A DNA stretch of 64,000 bases from Hemicordylus capensis (taxonomy: Eukaryota > Chordata > Lepidosauria > Squamata > Cordylidae): assembly GCF_027244095.1 (NCBI RefSeq), contig NC_069660.1, positions 51,413,834 to 51,477,833 on the forward strand, written 5' to 3'. The notes beneath the pieces were generated by a model. It saw nothing but the letters and a program-made list of their open reading frames with translations, was not told the origin of the DNA and searched no databases. A program made the position numbers and the translations under genes. This document shows positions 8,977-20,667 of the stretch, piece after piece; positions within the stretch are counted from its first letter, which is position 1; every line of letters begins with the position of its first letter.

Positions 8977-10811
8977 AGCAGCCTGTGTAGCCACACGATG
9001 GGGTAGGAAGAAGTGAGGAAAAGCATGCAGCTGTTCACAATTCTCTCTCTCTCTCTCTGGTATCATGATGCTGAATGGCTTTGTGCAATGTGGGACCATA
9101 CAGTCTCCAAGGATTTTTTGTTTGTTTTTAAGAAGTTTAAAGCTAAAGATTCCTCCTGAAATGATAGGGCAGTATGAAAACAGGAGAGACAACCATGCTG
9201 ATCACTGATCAGCATTTAAAACTAATCTTAAAAACTAAGAACATCTAATGCTGCATGAAAGCTCCAGCACTAAAAACAGACAGCCAGTTCTTAACCTGTT
9301 TCAGCAGAACCAGATGACAAGTGCAGGAAGCGGGATAGGCACAGTAGGAAGTGTCCATTGTCACAAATGATATCCCACACAATAACCAGCTGGTGCCTGT
9401 GATCTTTGGGCAACCACATTCCACATGGCAGTTGCAATGGCTGTGTTTTGGAGGACTTCCCAGGTACAAAACATACTGTACTGATAAACAGAACAGCAAC
9501 CCTGAGGCTATAGCTACATGGAGGAAATGGAGAGCTCCCCATAAATATGGAAGTTTGAGGTTCAAGTAAAAAATGTCAAATGTGGCAAAAGAAATCAAAT
9601 GTTATAACATGATTCTAATATTATCCTTCCGTTTTTCAGTAGATGAAAATAAAAAATGTGTGTCTTCATTTATGTTGATGATAAAAGTATTTATACCACA
9701 CACTTTCCAGTGGCGATCCTCCACAAATTGTTGTCTTATTGTTCAAGCCAATGGAAGAAAAAATAGTTGGAACAACTTTCAGGGCTGATCATTAGCTTAT
9801 CTCCTGATTTCAGACAGTGGTTAACATGAAACCATTGGACAAAGCAAGAGCAATCCCATAGGAATCTGCTTTTGCAAGTTTTCATTTTTGCTGTTTTTTC
9901 TCACAGTGATCTTCCTAATTTTATATATTTTAATGATAGGGAAGTCACTGGGACAATAAATCCTATGGCAATATCTGTGTTCCGGAAAAGGATACTCTGA
10001 GAGCAGCAATCTAAAGCTCATGGAGTCTTTTAGGAAGAACCCAGAATGCTTTTCAGACACTTGTTCATCATTTAATTAAATGTTCAGTCCATTAAGACTG
10101 GAGGTTCAGGTTTGTACCCAGATGCCCTTGTGCAGCTTTAAATGGAGGCATCCTGTAATCCATTTGAACTCAGCAGGTGTCTGGCTCTCAAGCCCCCCTC
10201 CCATCTTTTCTCACTGGCATATAGACAAGAGTATGTGTCTGAAGTAGCATCTGTTGATTAAAATTCTGCCCGCTGGTCACTTTGGTCATAAGGATGGTGC
10301 TAATCATGATCCTGCTGTGTATGCCCACCTTGGAAAATTTCTATGTGGCTAACAGGGATGCTCCTTTTAGGTAACTAGCATCTAATGTGCATTTCCTCAA
10401 TGTGGACCCTACACCTAATCAGCTAGGTTTTAGTTCTGGCACTCTGCTACACTCTTTTGAGCAGCTCAATGGTACCTATATGCTCAGTGAATCTAACTGG
10501 GAGATACCACTACAGTCTTAACTGCAGCTGTAGAATACCACAATGAAGAAATACAATCATATTGTTGAAGTTTTCCTGCTTACTAGATCTGGTGGGAACA
10601 TGAAGGCTTTAAAACAACTTGTATAGAACCATTGTAGCTTGGCTTAACCGAGTCACATTCTCTAAATTAAATGTCCCACCTATTATGGTAGTTTATGTGG
10701 AAAGAGCATGATTCTTTGGGCCATATGAACTTCTCTGAATTGGTGCTCAGGCTGGCTTTACAGGTACCTTAGGCTGCATAAAGTCAGAAACATGGTGTAG
10801 CCTATCTCCTG

Positions 10812-10816
<5 letters not shown>

Positions 10817-10842
<26 letters not shown>
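10817..10842. repeat. (GT)n microsatellite
   Basis: A run of about 13 GT units inside MYOG intron 1, followed by poly-T. Confidence 0.9.
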
Positions 10843-11092
10843 TTTTTTTGCTTTGGCTGAGGTTGTTATGCAAAATAGCTATGGTGTGGGAGCCTATAAC
10901 CTAAGTTAGAAAAGGTGCCATTTCTTAGTTTGGAACTTTGGAACATATGGCTGGATGTCTGTGGGCTACACTAAACACTTTGTAGGAATGGCCGGTACAC
11001 AGTAGCCATTGGCTCCTGTGTTTTTGTAGATGAGTGTGCTCCATGGTAATGCTGACACAACTGACAGCTTGTACCCTTCCCCTGGCACTTAC

Positions 11093-11572
11093 CACTGGCT
11101 GGGTGCTGGTGCTACAGTACCGCAGTTCCCGCTGGTCCCGCTCCTGTTGGTTGAGGGTACTGAGCAGAGCTTGCAAGCGTTCAATATACTGGATGGCACT
11201 GCGCAAGATCTCCACCTTGGGAAGCCGCTGGTTGGGGTTGAGTAAAGTGCTCCTTTTGAGAGCTTCGAAGGCTTCGTTGACTTTCTTCAGCCGGCGCTTC
11301 TCCCTGAGGGTGGCAGCTCGGCGCCTGTCGATGGAAACACTTTTCCTCTTGCATACTTTGCATGCCCAGGGCAGGCACTGGCCAGGACTGTGGTCTGGCA
11401 GGACTGAGGCCTTCTCCTCCAGACCAGCCCTGCCCTCAGGGCACAGAGTGATAGCTGCTCGGTCTTGGTAGGCTGTCTGCTCATAGCTGTGTAAACGGGG
11501 GCTCAAGTAGTTTTCCCCATCATAAAACCGTTGGTCTGTGAAAAAGTAAGGGTTGGTCTCTAGGAGTTCCAT
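11093..11572 (-). CDS. MYOG: Myogenin, coding exon 1 (bHLH myogenic transcription factor)
   Basis: Encodes the first 160 residues of myogenin, a nuclear bHLH factor that dimerises with E proteins, binds CANNTG E-boxes and drives terminal skeletal muscle differentiation. The N-terminus [20 protein letters not shown] is the family signature. A Cys-rich segment [15 protein letters not shown] lies at about residues 63-77. The basic region and helix-loop-helix span about 82-134 ([19 protein letters not shown] to [10 protein letters not shown]), with the muscle-specific Ala-Thr (87-88) in the basic region. The start at 11572 is chosen because it gives the conserved N-terminus in a GCCATGG context. 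An in-frame ATG at 11647 lies within the TATA-like box and is promoter sequence. The donor GTG|GTAAGT follows 11093. The exon is intact. Confidence 0.98.
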
Positions 11573-11630
11573 GGCGAGCGTCTGGCAAGGCAAAGCCTGA
11601 GCTGCGGAGTGAAACTCCGACTCCTCACAC

Positions 11631-11636
11631 CAACTG
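11631..11636 (-). promoter_or_regulatory. MYOG: MYOG proximal E-box (CAGTTG)
   Basis: Minus-strand CAGTTG lies 11 bp downstream of the TATA-like box. The local context GCACC(A)AGCAGTTGGTGTG matches the mammalian myogenin proximal promoter E1 site, which is bound by myogenic bHLH factors and supports autoregulation. Confidence 0.85.
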
Positions 11637-11646
11637 CTTGGTGGCA

Positions 11647-11652
11647 TTTAAA
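11647..11652 (-). promoter_or_regulatory. MYOG: MYOG TATA-like box (TTTAAA)
   Basis: The palindromic TTTAAA sits in GGGGTTTAAATGCCACC, essentially the mammalian MYOG core promoter context. It predicts transcription starting about 25-30 nt downstream (near 11620) and a 5' UTR of roughly 50 nt. Confidence 0.85.
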
Positions 11653-11678
11653 CCCCGTGCTGGCATTAAATCACAGAG

Positions 11679-11688
11679 ATAAATATAG
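11679..11688 (-). promoter_or_regulatory. MYOG: MYOG MEF2 site (CTATATTTAT)
   Basis: Minus-strand GCTATATTTATCTCTG is a perfect MEF2 site in the same position and context as in the mouse myogenin promoter, where MEF2 is needed for expression in somites and limb muscle. Confidence 0.9.
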
Positions 11689-11699
11689 CAAACCTCCAG

Positions 11700-11708
11700 G
11701 AAACCTGA
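11700..11708 (-). promoter_or_regulatory. MYOG: MYOG MEF3 / Six-binding site (TCAGGTTTC)
   Basis: Minus-strand TCAGGTTTC equals the MEF3 consensus bound by Six1/Six4 in the mammalian promoter. It lies just upstream of the MEF2 site, preserving the known order MEF3-MEF2-TATA-E-box. Confidence 0.88.
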
Positions 11709-11745
11709 GCTCGCCCTAAGCTGCTGCTTCGCATCAAAACTTGTC

Positions 11746-11751
11746 CATCTG
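11746..11751 (-). promoter_or_regulatory. MYOG: Distal E-box upstream of MYOG (CAGATG)
   Basis: CAGATG on the minus strand, about 38 bp upstream of the MEF3 site, is a plausible counterpart of the distal myogenin promoter E-box. A hexamer alone is weak evidence; position is the main support. A further CATCTG lies at 11977-11982. Confidence 0.5.
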
Positions 11752-12589
11752 ATTTCATGTACTCTCTCTGTGGGGATTAGTCTGCTGCTTGGGGCAGTGT
11801 TGTGGCTGTGGCGGGGGGGGGGGGTGGACTGGGGTGGGGGCTGACATGTGCTCCAGAGAAGACCAGCCGCCTCTCAAACAACAGCCCCATTGGATTTATG
11901 TTCATGTGCTCTCCTACAATGATATTGATGATCAGTCGGCTCCCTGAGCTGGCAGCTCCGTGCGGCATTCCTGCCTCATCTGCTCCTTTCAATTACTGCT
12001 CCCTGCCAGCACCATGGCCTCTGGAAACAAAACATTGCAGGGACAGACATCCTGAATGGAAGAGCATCGCCCTTCCAACACCTCCGAGTCTGCCTTGGCC
12101 CAGTGGCATGAGGAGGGCTGCCACCTCTTTAGGGACAGAAAACCTGTGCCTTTAACAGGTACATGGGAGGCTGGAAATCAACAGGTGAAGCTTTTCTCAG
12201 CATTGCAGCTCAATGCTGAAGAGGCTTCACTTGCTGGTTTTTCTACCTCCCATGCAGTTGTTAAAAGCACGTCGTCGCCTTCTTTTTCTAAGGTAGCAGT
12301 CCTAGAGAGGAATGAAACCATCTCACTCACTTTGCATGCCCTACCATCACATCTTCTGTTACATCTCCTACTCTCTCTGCATCTCATGTTACTGGTACTA
12401 CCAATCACTTAATACTGATAATACTTAATAATCAAGCCTGCCCCTGTCTGGCGTAGTCTACTTAATTTTATTTTTATTAGAATCCCCATTGTCTTTTGAT
12501 AGGTGTTAAATTTGTAGAGCAAGAGTACAGAGTTGGAAATGCCCATTCCAAAGCGTTTTAGTTGACTTTTTAACTTGATTTCAAAATCA
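11752..12589. other. MYOG upstream flank, no gene
   Basis: Contains a poly-G tract (about 11812-11822) and otherwise mixed sequence. The part nearest the promoter (to about 12050) has no repeats and could hold further muscle control elements, but I cannot name any beyond E-box hexamers. Confidence 0.4.
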
Positions 12590-12722
12590 ACTAAATGATT
12601 TGTATTTGTTTTTAACTGTTGGTTTTTATATGGATGTTTTAACTGGCTGTGAAACGCCTTGAGACATTGGTTATATAGGTGGTATAAAAATATGCTAAAT
12701 ACATAAATAAAATTTAAATATT
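12590..12722 (+). mobile_element. LINE 3' tail fragment (L2-like)
   Basis: TGTGAAACGCCTTGAGACAT followed by GGTGGTATAAAAATATG and an A/T-rich (ATAAATAAA) end is the squamate L2-type 3' terminus. No coding part remains. Confidence 0.65.
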
Positions 12723-12824
12723 ACATTTTTGTACAGTTTATCGGTGTGTTTACTGGCTCATGCAATTTGGGCCAGTGAACGATACCTTACTGGCCCACAC
12801 AAAAGCACGCCCATCATAATGTCA

Positions 12825-12965
12825 TCTGCAGATGTCCTCACCCTCTCAGTACATCCCTTTATTATGTGGAGGGCTGTTCATCTGAATGGCCCCTCTACAT
12901 AGCCCTCCATGTGATAAAAGGATGTAGTCAGAGAGCATTGGGACGTCCATGGAGGACATCACAAC
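12825..12965. repeat. Foldback MITE-like repeat
   Basis: GCAGATGTCCTC..CTCTCAGTACATCC on the left pairs with GGATGTAGTCAGAGAG..GGACGTCC on the right. The inner arms TATGTGGAGGGCT and AGCCCTCCATGTG pair around a centre near 12890. Confidence 0.65.
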
Positions 12966-13449
12966 AGGTACACTCTCAGTGCATCCTCTTCCTAATGGCA
13001 TGGAAAAGTAAGGTATATACTTAAAAATACTTAAAATCAGAGTATCCAGTGAAGGGATACACTTCTGCATATAATGAACTCTCCCACCCACACCCCAGTG
13101 CCATATATTAAGATATGGGATGTGCATCCAAAATTGTTTTGTTTTCGGGTATGAAATGGAAACTGATGGTGTTTTTAATTTGTTGTTCACCATCTTGCAG
13201 CCTCATTTACATATGCATGTAAATAATAAATATATTTAATAAATAAGATGACACCACATACCATTTTACCCTGCATATTTCTTGAAAGAAGAATTATAAC
13301 TGCTGAGCTTGGGTACTGCACAGTGAGGAAGAGTAGCCATTGCTATTGCACCTTCAGTACCTAGAAAGGAAAACCATTATCATAATTTATTTTGCATTTG
13401 TTTATGTGATGAAATGAAGATCTCTGTCTTAGCTCAAGAATATCTTAAG

Positions 13450-13980
13450 AAAATAAGAACAGCCCTGCTGGATCAGGCCAAAGACCCATCCAATTCAGAA
13501 TCCTGTTTCACACAGTGACCCACCAGAAGGCCACAGGCAAGAGCAGGCAGCATGCCCTCTCTCTTGCTGTTGCTCCCCCGCAACTGGTATTTGGAGGCAT
13601 CCTGCCTCTGAGGCTGGCCTATAGCCACCAGACTAGTAGTAATTGATAGACTTGTCCCCTGTGAATTTGTCTAAGCCCCTTTCAAAGCCATCCAAGCTAG
13701 TTGCCATCACCACATCCCGTGACAGAGAATTCCATAGATTAATTATGCGCTGTGTGAAGAAGTACTTCCTTTTGTTGGTCCTAAAACTCCCAGTCTTCAG
13801 TTTCATGGGATGACCCCTGGTTCTAGCGTTATGAGAGAGGGAGAAAAATTTCTCTCTCTCCAAATTATGTCAATGTATAATTTTATACGCCTCTGTCATG
13901 TCTTCCCATAGTCGCCTCTTTTCCAAATGAAAAAGTCTCAGATGCTGTAGCCTTGCTTCATAAGGAAGGTATTCCTTATG
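13450..13980 (-). mobile_element. CR1 LINE, 3' end with C-terminal RT coding remnant
   Basis: The minus strand encodes an RGHPMKLK, FRTNKRKYFFTQRIINLWNSL and SLDGFERGLDKF series typical of the CR1 ORF2 C-terminus. It is followed by the CR1 3' UTR ending CTGATCCAGCAGGGCTGTTC. The coding part has lost its upstream frame. The element continues 5' at 14232 after a SINE insertion. Confidence 0.85.
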
Positions 13981-13993
13981 AATGAAACAAAAA

Positions 13994-14228
13994 GAGAGCC
14001 TGCATGGTGTAGTGGTTAGAGAGCTGGAGGCTGGACTAGGACCGGAGAGACCAAAGTTCAAATCCCCATTCAGCCATGATACTTGCTGGGTGACTCTGGG
14101 CCAGTCACTTCTCTCTCAGCCTAACCTACTTCACAGGGTTGTTGTGAGGAGAAACCTAAGTATGTAGTACACCGTTCTGGGCTCCTTGGAGGAAAAGCAG
14201 GATATAAAATGTAATAAATCAATAAATA
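13994..14228 (+). mobile_element. CORE-SINE (MIR-like) inserted into a CR1 LINE
   Basis: It has a tRNA-like head (GGTGTAGTGGTTAGAGAGCT; B box AGTTCAAATCCCC), MIR-type core (GATACTTGCTGGGTGACTCT) and L2-type tail (GGCTCCTTGGAGGAAAAGCA, then AATAAATCAATAAATAA). The interrupted CR1 reads TATTCC on both sides, consistent with a short target duplication. Near full length. Confidence 0.88.
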
Positions 14229-14231
14229 ACA

Positions 14232-14800
14232 AATATTCCAGGCCCCTGATCATCTTGGTTGCCCTCTTCTGCACCTTTTCCAGTTCTACAATGTCCTCCT
14301 TAAGATACGGTGACCAGAACTGCACGCAGTACTCTAAATGTGGCCACACCATAGATTTGTATAAGGGCATTTATATTTTCAACCCCCTTCCTAATGATCC
14401 TTGGCATGGAATTCGGTTTTTTCACAGCTGCTGCACACTGAATTGACACTTTCAATGCTGTCCACCACAACCCCCAAATCTCTCTCCTGGTCAGTCACTG
14501 ATATATGTGAAGTGTGTGTGTAGCAGTGGGGGGGAGGTTGCCCCAACATACACCACTTTACACTTGTTTACATTGAACCGCATTTACCATTTTATTGACA
14601 CTCCCCCATTTTGGAGAGATCTTTTGGAGCTCTGTTTTGGATTTCACTACCCTAAATAGTTTAGTGTCATCTGCAAATTTGGCCACTTCACTGCTTACCC
14701 CAGTCTTGCACTTCCTCTCCAACCCTGAGTGCTCCGAATGAGGGTCATTACTCCTGTTTGTTACTGAATCAGGGCAATCCTTGCAAGTGGGCTGATTCAA
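14232..14800 (-). mobile_element. CR1 LINE, RT domain remnant (5' continuation)
   Basis: Minus-strand frames carry VSSEVAKFADDTKLFRVVKS, the FADD catalytic block of CR1 reverse transcriptase. Downstream is a LEKVQKRATKMIRGLEYL-type segment. The copy is 5'-truncated near 14800 and broken by several frame changes and a short GTGTGTGT expansion near 14513-14520. The same family is represented on the + strand at 52200-53400. Confidence 0.85.
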
Positions 14801-14980
14801 ATATGCAGAATCACAGTTAAATCTCAGTTCTGTGTGACAGCCCTAAATGTCATCCTACCCTGCCTGCATTGTCCACGGAAGAATTCTTCTGCTGATTTAG
14901 GTAAGGAACAAACCAAGATTAATTATGATGTCTTAATGGACTGATCTTGGTTTAGTTTAACCAACTTCCTTCAGATAAAC

Positions 14981-15091
14981 TGGCTGCCATCCTAACTAAA
15001 TTACTCAGTAGTACTACTCAGGAATTACTCCATAGGACTAGTATATTTCAATAGGACTTCCTTTAGTAAATTTAGTCAGGGTGTCAGTCAC
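14981..15091. repeat. Short palindromic MITE (TGGCTGACATCC family), copy 1
   Basis: Begins TGGCTGCCATCCTAACTAAA and ends TTTAGTCAGGGTGTCAGTCA, giving complementary ends. The interior has CTCAGTAGTACTACTCAG. Related copies lie at 34862, 40821 and 41747. Confidence 0.7.
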
Positions 15092-15610
15092 GGAGAGAAC
15101 TCAAGGTTTGAAGTAAGTTTCATATCCCATTTCCCCCCCAGGAAGTTGGTTAGAATAAAACAAGATCATCATAGCTGATGTTTCTTTATTTCTAACCTAA
15201 AGCAGAAGTAGAATTCCTTGGAGTCTGGTGCAGGCAGGTGGAGGCAACCTGAGCACTGGAGGCTCAAGGATGTAACGTGGAACCAAACTTCAAACTTGCT
15301 TCACCTGATGACTGAAGTCGCTCAGTATTCACGCACAATCTGAGTTAAACGCCCTGGGCAAAGGACATACTTTTCTAAAGGAGTAGCAAGGGTAGGATGC
15401 AGAGAAAGGCTGACCAGCCTACTCTACTAAATTATCTGCCCTTTGTTGCCAGTGCTGCTGTTCAGCCTCTCTGTAATACTATTGCAAGCCATTTTGATCT
15501 CCTCATGAAAGATGAGCAAGAGGAGGAACAAAGCAAGGAGATGACTGCACAGACATTTCCACAGGTGTCTTGTCTGCTTGTCAAGTACTCTGAACATTAC
15601 ACCGTATTGT

Positions 15611-15800
15611 TTATTCATCACTTTTGAATCCCGCTCTTCCTCTAGGGAGCTCAGGGCAAGAGTCCATGAGCTCACCCTACTTGATTCTTGCAATAACCTA
15701 TGAGGTCGATTAGCTTGAGTGACTTGCCCCCAAACTACCTTCTCAGCTTCGTGGCTGAGCAGAGATTTGAATTCCATTCTCCTCTCTTTACAGTGTTGGC
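15611..15800 (-). mobile_element. Diverged CORE-SINE
   Basis: Read on the minus strand it retains the L2-type end (CTCCCTAGAGGAAGAGCGGG), a weakened core and a B-box-like GAATTCAAATCT. It is more diverged than the copies at 8286 and 13994, so it is an older insertion. Confidence 0.65.
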
Positions 15801-17061
15801 CCAAGACCTTTGGGCACCAGAGGTGGGGAACCAAGTGTCCAGGGGCAGTCTCAGGACATTTGGCAGCCTGAGGAAAAGGCCAATATGATGCCTCCCCCTT
15901 GCGTCTGCAGCTGGGTGCTCAGCATTCTTAGGCCGTACTGCTAAGGCAGTAACGGCAACACATGAGCACTCTGACTATGCCACTAAATCAGGCAGTGGTG
16001 GCAGGGGCATTCCTAGTTTGAGTTGTGGACAAAGACGTGCACCCCAGTGAGGTGAGAAAGAGAAAATGAACCATATGTTCTAGCAGGGTGAGGAAGAGCA
16101 GCAGCAGTGGAGGGCAAGGTGTTGCCCATGGTAGCGAGGGCCTGGCACTATGCCCCTCCTTGAACCCGTGCCCAAGGAGACTGCCTCACTTTGCCTCATG
16201 AAAGGACCACCCATGGAAATACCACGTACACCTGCTGCCACCTCACCAACTACTCTTCTCTCCTTCCTTCTTTTTCTCGTCTTCATTTGCTACACCACAT
16301 TCCAAGCAAGGCTTTGTCCTCTTTGGAAATGCAAGGCTGCAACCCCAAGCATCCTTAGGGAGAAGTAAGTTCCACTTAGACTTATTTTTGAACAAGCATG
16401 CACTGAACTGGACTGTAAAAGTCTTCCATCCGTCCATCCATCCCATCTGGGTACAGCCTTTCCCCAGGCCAAATACCAGCCAAGGGACTGGTCTATGGAA
16501 AGAATGTCAGGGGGAAAAGGATAACATTTTCTCTTTCAAAATCCCCCTCCCAATGAGAGGCACTTTCTATTTTACTCACATTTCTCAGCCCACAAGCTCA
16601 ATGGGGAGGGACTTTCAGCAGATTTCTAACATGTTTCAAGTTTGCCTTTGCACAGTCAGAAGACAAACCAGGCTATGATTCATCTTAAAATCTTGGTCTT
16701 TTTTTGGAAGTTCATAACTGAGCTGTCAAAACATTAAAACATTTTATGTTTTAACTTAAGCAGAGGACAAAAAGCATTTACTGGATGATGTGTTCCTCCC
16801 TACCTGAAATGTTGTTTGTATTCAGCCCAACACATTCCATGCTCTTTGGCCTGGGGAAAAAAAAAATCACTTCCTTAAAATAAAAAATAGAAATAAAAAG
16901 AACACTTGGGCAGAAAAACACCACTTCCTAGAGCAGTCATGTTTTTCTAGTCCTCAGTGTGTTATCCACATCACATGTTTGTATACGGTGACCTATAATG
17001 GAGCACAGGACATCAGTACCTTCAATAGCTGTTAAGAAGAGGGGAAGGGGAAGCAGAGTAT
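15801..17061. other. No recognisable gene
   Basis: Intergenic DNA without a named repeat. Short open frames on both strands carry no recognised motif. Confidence 0.4.
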
Positions 17062-17296
17062 AGGGCAGTTCTCACAATTCTGATTAGGACAGGAGATGCA
17101 TCCCGCCCAAGTTTGGGAGCAGCGCGCTTTCCACTTTTCTACTGTCTGTGAGAAAAAGCAAGGCGGGAGGGAGACAAACAATTGCTTCCTCCCCCTCCCA
17201 CCTTGCTTTTTACTCACAGATGATGGCAGAATGGGAGTGCACACAGCTCCTGAACTTGGGTAGGATGCATCTCTTACTCTAATTAGCATTGTGTGA
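17062..17296. repeat. Foldback MITE-like repeat
   Basis: CTGTGAGAAAAAGCAAGGCG on the left pairs with CCTTGCTTTTTACTCACAG on the right. GGAGATGCATCC and CCCAAGTTTGGGAG pair with GGATGCATCTC and CTCCTGAACTTGGG farther out. Arms are about 110 nt around 17183. Confidence 0.75.
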
Positions 17297-20200
17297 AGCA
17301 GCCCAGTGTTTGCTACACCAGGTCCATCTTGCTTCTGAGTCTGTATTTCATCCTTCCTTCTACAGGTATAGAAGAGGAAATTTTGACAAATACAACTTAA
17401 CATGCCACATGGTGACAGTATTAGAAAAGATGCATCTGTCAAAATCCCCTCTTCTACACAACAATTAAAAGTACAGAAGCTGACCTTTCTTGCACCTGGG
17501 CACCCCATGTGGGTAACTCAGAGAGCTATGCTATCCCCTTCTGGCACAATCCATTGCATTGAAGCCTTTGCTGTCCAAACGGCATTTACATTGCTCTGTC
17601 TGAACCATAGTGTTGGATCTGCTGCTTGGTCTCTCCAGGCTTCTTGATTGCCCCTCCACCAGCCTATAACATACTATAAAGACAACTTGCCACTCCAGGG
17701 TGCAGTTGGTGTCTTAGCCTGGCCACTCTGTCACTTCAGGGGCATAGTGCATCATAGTGGGCTGAAGAACAAGGAAGAATCTCTAAGACTGAGTTACAGA
17801 ATAGATGTAAAGCTATGTCTAGGGGTTAGTAACTTAATCCCCAAACTCAAATCCTCTGTCTGCTGAGAAAGCGTCACACTATCTGACATCTCAAGGCAGA
17901 CAGTTTTACAAGGTGTAAAACCACTGAAAGGGCTATAGACACTTTTAAAAGAGCCCAACCACCACATTCAACACAGAAACAACTATCAAGTCAAACATTT
18001 TGAGTTGATCTACTGATCTGAATAGACACACCACACTGAGTGGTTTGAGATGTGCAGATTTTGTATGTCATACTAAATCTGATTATAAAACTAGTCCTAG
18101 GTAAAGCTTTGTGGCATTCTGAGTTGGATGCTATAATTTAAATTGTAAACTACTAGAGATCCAGTAAGACCTTACCTTTTAGCTTTATTCAATATACTTC
18201 TAATCCACAAAATCATTAAATTAAGGCTAGAAAAGTTTGCTTATTTCACAAAAGAAGGGGATATTTTATCTATTACTATGCCATTGGGTATAAGTGATGA
18301 CAGGTTTGCTTCATTGTCTATCAATTGAGAGAATGAAACCCAGTTACTCCAAACCACAGTGTTCAGTGTCATCTGCATTGTTCAGAGCCTTCAGCCTCCA
18401 CCTAGGAAGTCCTGCTTCAACAATATCTGCATCACTTTACAACTGCATTTGAGATTGTACTCACACCAATAAAGGCAAGTGGCAGTCTATTGGAAGTAAA
18501 GGGCCACAACTTTATTAATTTAACATTAAGTTAGAGCAAACAGGGATTGGCTTTACCACCCTCCTACAGTGCGGAAACTAGAGGCTCACTACCTATGGTA
18601 CAGGTCTCATCTCTAATGCATTGGATGCAGAAGTGCACCTAGGTAATTTTGGAGGGCCCCCTTCCCCTGAAAATTAAGCATTTTCATGCTCTGCTGGGTG
18701 ACCACACCACCCAGGATAGACTAAAGAGGATTGCGGGGGGGAGGAGCTGTGGAGGCCCTGGACTTCGGGGCCGAAGTCCTTCGAAGTCCTTCGAAGTCCT
18801 TCGAGCGCCTCTGATTGGACGATACACCCTGGCTTCAGACTGTATCACCATAATGCTGCCTATCTTAGCTGACCCAAAGTCAAGGTATCTTCCTTGGCAG
18901 TGCCCACCCCAAGCCATAGAATGCTTTGGATTGGTGGTGCTTCAGCTGTTTGGAGGAAGCCCCTAATCAGCACTCCCTGAATTGTGGCGTATCTACAGAC
19001 TGACAAGGACTCCTCACATGCCAAAACCATACCTTAAGGTGCTCACCAACCCTATATAATATGTTCCCTCTGCACAGTACCTGGTGTTGTGACCAGGGAA
19101 ACCTAACTACCCTAGGAGAGCATAGTCTGAGGCAGGCAAAAAATAGCCCATACAAGGCCAATCAGCATGGTGCCAAAAGATTCCTGCTCAGCCCCCGCAA
19201 AAGTTGACCAGCCAAAGCCCACACTATGCCTCAGGGAGAGAGGGACAGAAGGGTTGCTCTCCCAGTACGGACTGCTAACCAGAGAAGGTGAAAGCACCAA
19301 TGGCTGTATGGCACCACCCCTCCCCTAGCCAGCAGCTGATCAATCATGGCAGCCCCTTTGCATTGTGCGTCATTCATTTGAGGCTAGGCAAGCAAGCTGC
19401 GCCCGAGACAGGGCTGGGTGAGTGGCTAGATACTGTTGGAGCTTGGTCAAATTTGTCTGCTGTACAATGCCTTTGGTCCAGTCTGAAAGTTGTTCAACAT
19501 GACAGGGCAAAATCTGGTTGGCAGACTGAGTTCTCCTCAGCAGGTCAAACCTACATTTGCTCTGGCCCTTTCTTCACAGCAGCAAAAGACGGGATCACCA
19601 GTTTTAGGCGGCCTTTGCTCCTGTGTCTGTAAACATTAATCGGACATGCATAAGCAGATGTGGCTTCTCCTTGCTTGGAGATCACGTAAGGAGAAAAGTC
19701 CCCCTGCTTAATTTCTGCATGTCAGGCTGCTGCAAAGGCACAGGAGGCTGGCCTGTAAAAATAGCTGTAACCCTAACAGGAATCCACTGAAATACTTCCA
19801 CAAGGCATGGATTTTCATTAGGGATGGTGAGATGTACGCTGGGCATTTGGAAAATGTTGGTATACAATAGCAAGTCAGTGGCTGACACACAGATTACAAA
19901 GTAAGTAGTCCTTTAGAGACTCCAGAGTAGTGCTATTGATCAACTGAGTCTGGATATCAGCCACTATACTTGGCCTCTGAAAGATTCTTTCAACTTGAGT
20001 GTCTCTAAATCAACTTGCACTTCAACACAGTCATGTGTAGGTTATATCTCTAGCAAGAGAAACTTCATTTTCCCGCAATATCTACATGATGGAGAATGAT
20101 GGCCTCGAATGCAACCACACAAATGGCCGATGTTGAACCAAAGGGAAAGAGTTGTAGTATGCAAGGACAAGGCAGTGGAGTGGAATCAGGAATATTAATA

Positions 20201-20667
20201 GTTTAATGAAATAGATATTATGTACAGGGAGGCACATGCGGACTGCTTTTCAGTGCTCTTGCTGCTGGCTGTTCTTTAGCCTCACCTCTACTCCAGAAGT
20301 GGAATACAAGTAATTTATGCTCCATTCAAAAGCTGGCCTGGATCAAGGAATGGATCAACCAAAAACACCACACATGGGAGTTTCTGCTGATCTTGATGCA
20401 GCAGTTTAGTGAACTGGAGCCTTAAGAAACGTGCCCAGAAAGAAAATAATACAGCTACAGCATGGGTTGACCTCAGACTTGTTAATTCCACTTGGTAATC
20501 CAGCTGACCAGAAAGGTAAGCTTATAAAAGTTTGCTCTCTTTTTTCCTTTTGGGACACACAATTGGGTACATGTGGGCAGGTATTACAGTAGGTTTTATG
20601 GCCTATTTATTGATTGATGGAATTTCTATCCTGCCTTTCACTGGGACAGCCCCAAGAGTACCTTGCA
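17297..20667. other. No recognisable gene
   Basis: About 3.4 kb of intergenic sequence. It includes a CTAGGTAATTTTGGAGGG block near 18637 that resembles a DNA-transposon terminus, a small tandem repeat (18771-18805), and a minus-strand LINE tail remnant just before 20668. No exon of a known gene is recognised. Confidence 0.4.
18771..18805. repeat. Three-copy 10-bp tandem repeat
   Basis: The unit TCGAAGTCCT is repeated about three times. Confidence 0.85.

Larger units (their letters stand above)
7722..11092 (-). other. MYOG: MYOG intron 1
   Basis: A 3371-bp intron with GT at 11092-11091 and AG at 7723-7722. It holds a CORE-SINE (8286-8546), a small tandem duplication (8905-8976), a CT-rich run near 9042-9057 and a GT microsatellite (10817-10842). 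No other coding exon is visible. The intron is several times longer than in mammals, where the whole gene spans about 3 kb. Confidence 0.9.

Noticed and set aside
11573-11647. N-terminal extension of myogenin from the ATG at 11647
   Set aside because: It overlaps the TATA-like box and proximal E-box, and the added residues do not belong to the family's N-terminus.
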